Positions 47,749 to 52,450 of a stretch of DNA of 52,450 nucleotides are shown piece by piece. Made by a program: the position numbers and the translations under genes. Origin of the DNA: Methanobacteriota archaeon. GTDB taxonomy: Archaea > Methanobacteriota > Methanobacteria > Methanobacteriales > Methanobacteriaceae. The DNA lies in the NCBI GenBank assembly GCA_023436175.1, contig JAEZKE010000084.1, forward strand, positions 1 to 52,450. Reading direction: 5' to 3'. Under the pieces are notes generated by a model. It was not told where the DNA came from. It ran no database searches and was given only the letters and a program-made list of their open reading frames with translations. Position 1 is the first letter of the stretch. Every line of letters begins with the position of its first letter.

Positions 47749-49272
47749 TCATCTGACTTTCAGCGCCACTAAAGTCATATCATCAATTTGAGTTTTATCA
47801 TTAGTGAATAACGAAATTTCCTGTTTTATTTTATGGATCATTTCCTTTGGCGATAAATTGTAATTTTCTCTGAGGATAATTTTAAGCCTCTCAATTCCAA
47901 AAGATTCTTTATTTTCATTTAAAACGTTGATAAGTCCATCTGTGTAGAAAATAATAATGTCTCCAGAATTTAAAACTATTTCTTTTTCTTCAAATTTCTT
48001 GTTTATTATTTTACCTAGATGAAAATTCTCATTTGCAAGTTTTACAATACTTTCACTATTTTTCATAAATAGTAATGGAGAATCATTACCTGCATTTATA
48101 TAGCGTAGAGTTTTACTTTTTGTATCTAATACCGCATAAAATAGCGCTAAGTCAATTCCAGAATCAGCTTCAATCATTACCAGTTTATTTAAGTACTCCA
48201 TTACATCTGAAACATGTTGAGTTTCTCTGGCTTTTGTCTGGACAATAGTTTTGGAAAGTGCCATTAACAGGGCTGCAGGAACACCTTTCTCAGAAACATT
48301 GGCAATTGCAATACCCATTTTGTCATCTGTAACTGGAATAAAGTCGTAGAAATCGCCTCCAACTTCTTTGGCAGGCATGTTAAAAGCAGAAATATCATAA
48401 TCTTTTAATAAAGGAATTGTATCTGGTATAAAAGTCTGTTGAATCTTTTGTGCTACTTTTAGCTCATTTCTTTTCCTTTCCAGTTCATCAAAATACATGT
48501 CACGTTCTTCTGCAGTTTTCTTTTCTCTTAGTAAGTTTGATATTATGAGCGAAAAAACAAGGATTCCCATTGCATTTGCAAAAATCATAGGGACACTAAC
48601 TTCTTCAACAATTGCCAGTGCTTGTGAATAGGGTTGTACAAGGAAAATTGTCAGTAGCATATGAAACATTTCCATTAAGACTGCAAAGATCACTGCTCCA
48701 AAGATTCCAATGAATTTACGCCCGTTTACCATAAAAATAATCCCTGCAAATAGTCCTGCTAGAATTGTAGCTATGGAACAGGGTAATGTAGTTGGCCCTC
48801 CTAAAAAGAAGTACCTATAAATTCCACCAACAAGTCCAGTCCCTAAACCTACTATTGGCCCTCCAATTAAACCAGCTATCATTGGCCCAAGATCTCTAAC
48901 ATTTGCAATGGCACCAAAGACATCTATCCCTGAATATGAACCAAAGATGGAAATTATCCCAAATAATAAGATAATTACAGCCTGATTTTTAAGAGTAAAT
49001 TTACCTTCCAGTATCTCCTGAAAATATTTAATGCGTGAAACAATATAGGCAATTACAATGATTACGCATGTTTTTTCCACAAGTACTAATAAGTAATGTA
49101 GTGTAGAAGGTAATGATTCATGTCCTCCTTCTAAAATAAGTAATGCACTTACACTTCCTATTACTGCAATTAATGCATGAAGATATAATATGTTATGTTC
49201 TTCATTAGCTCTTAAGTAGGATTTTATTTTTGTAAAATCAAATTCTATGTTCTTTTTTGGAATTTCTGGCAT
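47749..49272 (-). CDS. LytS-like membrane sensor with SpoIIE/PP2C phosphatase domain
   Basis: 507 residues. About seven N-terminal helices include the 5TM-LytS signature: FGAIANVRDLGPMIAGLIGG, VGLGTGLVGGIYRYFFLGGP. A coiled coil (about 235-275) joins a C-terminal SpoIIE-type phosphatase: MPAKEVGGDFYDFIPVTDDK, GIAIANVSEKGVPAALLMAL, IIFYTDGLINVLNENKE and DDMTLVALKVR. The metal-binding Asp of the usual DVSGKG is Asn here (NVSEKG), so catalysis may be weakened or altered; the other Asp sites are kept. Such proteins control anti-sigma systems in bacteria; archaea lack those, so the target is unknown. ATG follows AGGTGCTTATTA. Confidence 0.85.
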   Translation of the reverse strand: MPEIPKKNIEFDFTKIKSYLRANEEHNILYLHALIAVIGSVSALLILEGGHESLPSTLHYLLVLVEKTCVIIVIAYIVSRIKYFQEILEGKFTLKNQAVIILLFGIISIFGSYSGIDVFGAIANVRDLGPMIAGLIGGPIVGLGTGLVGGIYRYFFLGGPTTLPCSIATILAGLFAGIIFMVNGRKFIGIFGAVIFAVLMEMFHMLLTIFLVQPYSQALAIVEEVSVPMIFANAMGILVFSLIISNLLREKKTAEERDMYFDELERKRNELKVAQKIQQTFIPDTIPLLKDYDISAFNMPAKEVGGDFYDFIPVTDDKMGIAIANVSEKGVPAALLMALSKTIVQTKARETQHVSDVMEYLNKLVMIEADSGIDLALFYAVLDTKSKTLRYINAGNDSPLLFMKNSESIVKLANENFHLGKIINKKFEEKEIVLNSGDIIIFYTDGLINVLNENKESFGIERLKIILRENYNLSPKEMIHKIKQEISLFTNDKTQIDDMTLVALKVR

Positions 49273-49657
49273 TAATAAGCACCTTATAGTAACAGAAAGT
49301 TTATTTATGGGGATTTATAATTATGAATAAGTCTATTATTATTAAATCATGTTTATTTAAAATATATAAATTTAATTAATTAAATAATTAATTTAATTAA
49401 TCGGAATGAAAATTAATATTATAATATTCAGTTTTAGACAATAGTAAGCTTTAACATGAGAATATTTTGGAGATTTATTTTAAAAATGTAAATAATCTTA
49501 AATTTTGAATTAAATTATATAATTTGTTTATTAAGCATGAAAGGAGCCAATATAAGAGGTTAATTATAATAGGAGTAATATGATAACTGGAAAAGAATTT
49601 AATTGGGAATAATAACGCTAACAGCAACTATAATAGACATAAAAACCATATTTATCC
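49273..49657. promoter_or_regulatory. Divergent spacer, no gene seen
   Basis: 385 bases. Around 49370-49401 an almost pure AATTAAT tract can fold on itself. The remaining part should hold promoters for the phosphatase gene and the ThDP-enzyme gene. Confidence 0.35.
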
Positions 49658-51268
49658 ATGATGAATCTAGAGAAATATAATATGAGATGTGCAGATGCTC
49701 TTGTTAAAATTTTAGAGTCGAATGGTGTTAAATTTATTTTTGGGCATCCTGGAGAACAAATTTTGCCTTTTTACGATGCACTGCGAAGTTCAAAGATAAA
49801 ACATGTTTTAATGCGCCATGAACAGGGGGCAGCACATGCTGCAGATGGTTATGCAAGAGTATCTGGTGAATTTGGTGTTTGTATTTCAACAGCAGGTCCT
49901 GGAGCATTAAATTTGACTATGGGAGTTGCAACTGCTTTTAAAGATTCAATACCATTGATTGTTATTACTGGAGATGTAGATACTGATCTTAAAGGGAAGA
50001 ATATGTTTCAGGATGTTGATGTTGAAGGTGTTTTCAGGCCAATCACTTTGGAAACATTCCATATTGAAGATCCACATGATGGCATTTTGAAATTAAAAAA
50101 ATCAATTGAAATGATAAAACATGGTAAAACAGGACCTGTCCATTTAAATTTTCCAAAAAATATTTTAAATGCCAATGTTGATGTATCTGCAGTGATGAAT
50201 AAACCTGTAAAATATAAAGATATTTCTTTAAAAGGGATAGATGATGCAGTTAAATTAATAGAAAGATCTAAAAGGCCTCTTATTCTTGCCGGAACTGGGG
50301 TAATATGGGCGCATGCTGTAAACAAACTCCGTGATTTTTCTATAAAATACAGCATTCCAGTTACAACTACATATTCTGCAAGGGGTGTTCTACCTGAAGA
50401 TCACCCACTTTGTCTTGGAATGATGGGGCTCAGGGGTACAACTGCTGCAAACTTTGCAGGTAAAAATTGTGATCTATTGATTGCCATTGGTTGTAGATTT
50501 TCAGAGCGAACGGTACTTGGAATCGGAAATCCTGAAATAATTCATGTAAATCTTGACGCCAATGTCTTAGAAGGTAATGTTAAGATTCAAGGAGATGTTG
50601 GCCAGTTTTTAGATAACATGGGAAATATAACTGTTCAAAATAGTAATGAATGGCTTCAGGAATTAGAAAACCATAAAAGAACTTATGAAATTAAAACCAA
50701 TTACCCTGATGTCCCAATTAAACCTCAAAGGGCTATAAAAGAAATATTAGATGCCTCAAATGATTCAACAACAATAAGTGATGCAGGAACACATACCACA
50801 TGGGTTAATCTGCTTAAAAAGATAACAAGGCCTTCTTCACTTCTTTTTTCGGGAGGTTTTGGACCTATGGGTTATGGACTGCCTGCAGCAATTGGCGCCT
50901 CCCTTGCAGATCCTCAAAAAAGAGTAGTTTTGGTGGCTGGTGATGGAGGATTCCAGATGACAATGCAGGAACTTGCAGTGATTGCCCAGGAAAAACTCCC
51001 TATTTTAATCTGTATTATAAATAACTGCTGCCTTGGAATTATAAAACAATGGCAGGATATGCACTATCGGGAAAGATATGAGGTAGAACTTGAAAATCCT
51101 GATTTCCTTGAGATTGCAGATGCATATGGAATTAAATCGAAGAGAGTAAATTCACCTGGTGAAATATTTGACTCAGTTAAAAATGCTTTGGAGTTAGAAG
51201 AGCCATATTTAATTGACATAATGGTTGATAAGGAAGAGGGAATTATTTTGCCTAAAGTAAAGCCATAG
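49658..51268 (+). CDS. ilvB: Acetolactate synthase-like ThDP enzyme, large subunit
   Basis: 536 residues. ThDP-enzyme motifs: the activating Glu in LMRHEQGAAHAADGYARVSG (about 54), the GDG cofactor motif in VVLVAGDGGFQMTMQELAVI ending LICIINNCCLGIIKQWQDMH (GDGx~26NN), and the usual central domain with LGMMGLRGTTAANFAGKNCD. It fits the acetolactate synthase large-subunit family, joining pyruvate units on the way to branched-chain amino acids. No small regulatory (ilvN) gene follows, so it may be a second, stand-alone copy or a related decarboxylase. ATGs at 49658, 49661 and 49682 are possible starts; none has a strong site. Confidence 0.85.
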   Translation: MMNLEKYNMRCADALVKILESNGVKFIFGHPGEQILPFYDALRSSKIKHVLMRHEQGAAHAADGYARVSGEFGVCISTAGPGALNLTMGVATAFKDSIPLIVITGDVDTDLKGKNMFQDVDVEGVFRPITLETFHIEDPHDGILKLKKSIEMIKHGKTGPVHLNFPKNILNANVDVSAVMNKPVKYKDISLKGIDDAVKLIERSKRPLILAGTGVIWAHAVNKLRDFSIKYSIPVTTTYSARGVLPEDHPLCLGMMGLRGTTAANFAGKNCDLLIAIGCRFSERTVLGIGNPEIIHVNLDANVLEGNVKIQGDVGQFLDNMGNITVQNSNEWLQELENHKRTYEIKTNYPDVPIKPQRAIKEILDASNDSTTISDAGTHTTWVNLLKKITRPSSLLFSGGFGPMGYGLPAAIGASLADPQKRVVLVAGDGGFQMTMQELAVIAQEKLPILICIINNCCLGIIKQWQDMHYRERYEVELENPDFLEIADAYGIKSKRVNSPGEIFDSVKNALELEEPYLIDIMVDKEEGIILPKVKP

Positions 51269-51542
51269 AATAATTAAATTGGTTATTGTACATTTATATT
51301 AGTTATAATTTCCTACATAGATTCTTAATTTATTTATTATGAAGTAATCATTAAGATATTGGAATAATTATAAAAAAATGACTTCACTACAAAAGGATGA
51401 AGAAATTTTGTAGAGTAAATTCATAAAATCAACGGGTTTATCTAAAAAGTAGATAACCTTATTTAGAAGAACAATTACTGATATCAAATGAATTGATTCA
51501 AATTTATAAGATTTTACAAAAGAAAGACGTAACGGTGATACA

Positions 51543-52450
51543 ATGAAAGTTTTATTAATAAACCCCCCAGACACTGCTTCAAAATATAAATTCATAGGTC
51601 TTGTAGCTCCTACATTAGGTATAGCATATATAGCTGCAGTCCTTGAAGAAAATGGAATTGATGTTAAGATCATAGATGGTTCTGCCCTTGAAATGAGCTG
51701 GGAAGAACTTGAAAAAGAAATTCCAAAGTATTCACCAGATATTATAGCTGTTACTGCAGTTACCCCCGCAATTGATCAGGGCCTCAGGGCTGCTAAAATT
51801 GGGAAAAAAGTGTGTCCTGATGCATATGTCGTTTTAGGAGGATATCACCCTACTTTTACCTATAACGAAGTTTTAAAGAATGATTTTGTAGATATAGTGG
51901 TTTGTGGTGAAGGTGAATACACCATGCTTGAACTGGCAGAGACCATTGAAAGCGGCGGTGATTTAAGAAAAGTTAAGGGAATAGCTACTAAAGATTTTAA
52001 AACACCTCCACGGCCGATTATCGAAAATCTGGATGAACTACCATTTCCTGCAAGGCACCTTCTCCCTATGGACAAGTACAAAATTTTAAATTCAAAACTG
52101 CCTGTGGGAACACTTATTTCCGGAAGGGGCTGCCCATTCCAATGTTCATTCTGTTCATCAGCAGCCATGCATGGTCATAAGTTGAGATTAAGGTCTGCTG
52201 AAAATATCGTTGATGAAATGGAACACCTGATTAAGGACCATGACGCGGATATGATAGCGTTTATGGATGATACATTCACTGTAAACAAGCGGCGCGTTGA
52301 AGAAATATGCACAAGCATGAAAGAAAGAGATTTAGATGTGTACTGGGGATGTACAGCCCGAGTAGATACTTTATCAAGGGATATTCTGCAAAAAATGAAG
52401 GACGCAGGGTGTATAACCCTTTTTGTAGGTGTTGAATCTGCAGATCAGCA
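51543..52450 (+). CDS. B12-binding radical SAM protein (3' truncated by window end)
   Basis: 302 residues seen; no stop before the window ends. Residues 1-135 form a cobalamin-binding Rossmann domain of the B12-radical SAM type: MKVLLINPPDTASKYKFIGL, LGIAYIAAVLEENGIDVKII, VVLGGYHPTFTYNE and DIVVCGEGEYTMLEL. The radical SAM domain follows with CPFQCSFC (Cys 197, 201, 204; Cx3Cx2C) and later IAFMDDTFTVNKRRVEEIC and ITLFVGVESA. The family does methylations and rearrangements with methylcobalamin; the substrate is unknown. ATG follows AACGGTGATACA. A Tyr/Lys-rich P-P-D-T-A start replaces the commoner NPP-x-G. Confidence 0.9.
   Translation, partial: MKVLLINPPDTASKYKFIGLVAPTLGIAYIAAVLEENGIDVKIIDGSALEMSWEELEKEIPKYSPDIIAVTAVTPAIDQGLRAAKIGKKVCPDAYVVLGGYHPTFTYNEVLKNDFVDIVVCGEGEYTMLELAETIESGGDLRKVKGIATKDFKTPPRPIIENLDELPFPARHLLPMDKYKILNSKLPVGTLISGRGCPFQCSFCSSAAMHGHKLRLRSAENIVDEMEHLIKDHDADMIAFMDDTFTVNKRRVEEICTSMKERDLDVYWGCTARVDTLSRDILQKMKDAGCITLFVGVESADQ

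Overview
The window is archaeal and most likely from a mesophilic methanogen of the order Methanobacteriales, close to Methanobacterium. Evidence: an archaeal ribosomal block (S19e, L39e, L31e, L18a/LX, eIF6, prefoldin alpha, FtsY), a UbiA-type archaeal lipid prenyltransferase, TTG/GTG starts with GGAGGTGA-type ribosome binding sites, very AT-rich spacers, and an archaeal dUTPase. No methanogenesis gene is present, so the genus is an inference.

Layout. (1) 1-4737: co-directional translation and secretion operon. (2) 4738-10417: accessory genes sharing double-CxxC zinc ribbons (a zinc ribbon-HEAT-PH-SHOCT protein, a membrane protein, an M48 peptidase, a multi-ribbon protein). (3) 10942-12412: a DUF4062/ATP-binding/winged-helix gene broken by one extra A, then a 2 x 48 bp repeat. 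(4) 12600-17576: small genes, DGGGP synthase with a decayed partial copy behind it, TrmO, a double CDGSH protein, a SulP transporter. (5) 17887-23702: the most unusual chromosomal locus: two near-duplicate MacB/FtsX-type ABC exporters flank a MarR regulator and four tandem genes, each with a strong ribosome binding site, for hydrophobic peptides of 27-28 residues. (6) 23794-28402: an XRE regulator with two membrane proteins and a double palindromic operator, an EamA transporter, a DUF2238-like protein, a trypsin-like protein and a phosphoribosyltransferase. (7) 28403-30560: gene-poor DNA with tandem remnants of small membrane genes and a possible structured RNA.

(8) 30596-45106: I read this as an integrative element inserted into the 5' end of the dUTPase gene. 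The 16-base repeat CTAGGCGAAAAAGAAT lies at both ends. The left copy still follows a strong ribosome binding site and ATG, as the start of an 18-codon dut stub; the right copy opens the intact dut body. A tyrosine recombinase lies 135 bases inside the left end. The cargo looks like antiviral defence: a SIR2-like protein with a 1329-residue P-loop NTPase, an unknown protein, a DUF4365-like putative nuclease, and a repeat-CHAT protease. (9) 45615-52450: acetyl-CoA synthetase, a LytS-like/SpoIIE-type phosphatase with an altered metal-binding motif, an acetolactate synthase-type enzyme, and a truncated B12-binding radical SAM gene.

The two best candidates for something undescribed are the peptide/exporter/MarR locus and the dut-integrated defence element.
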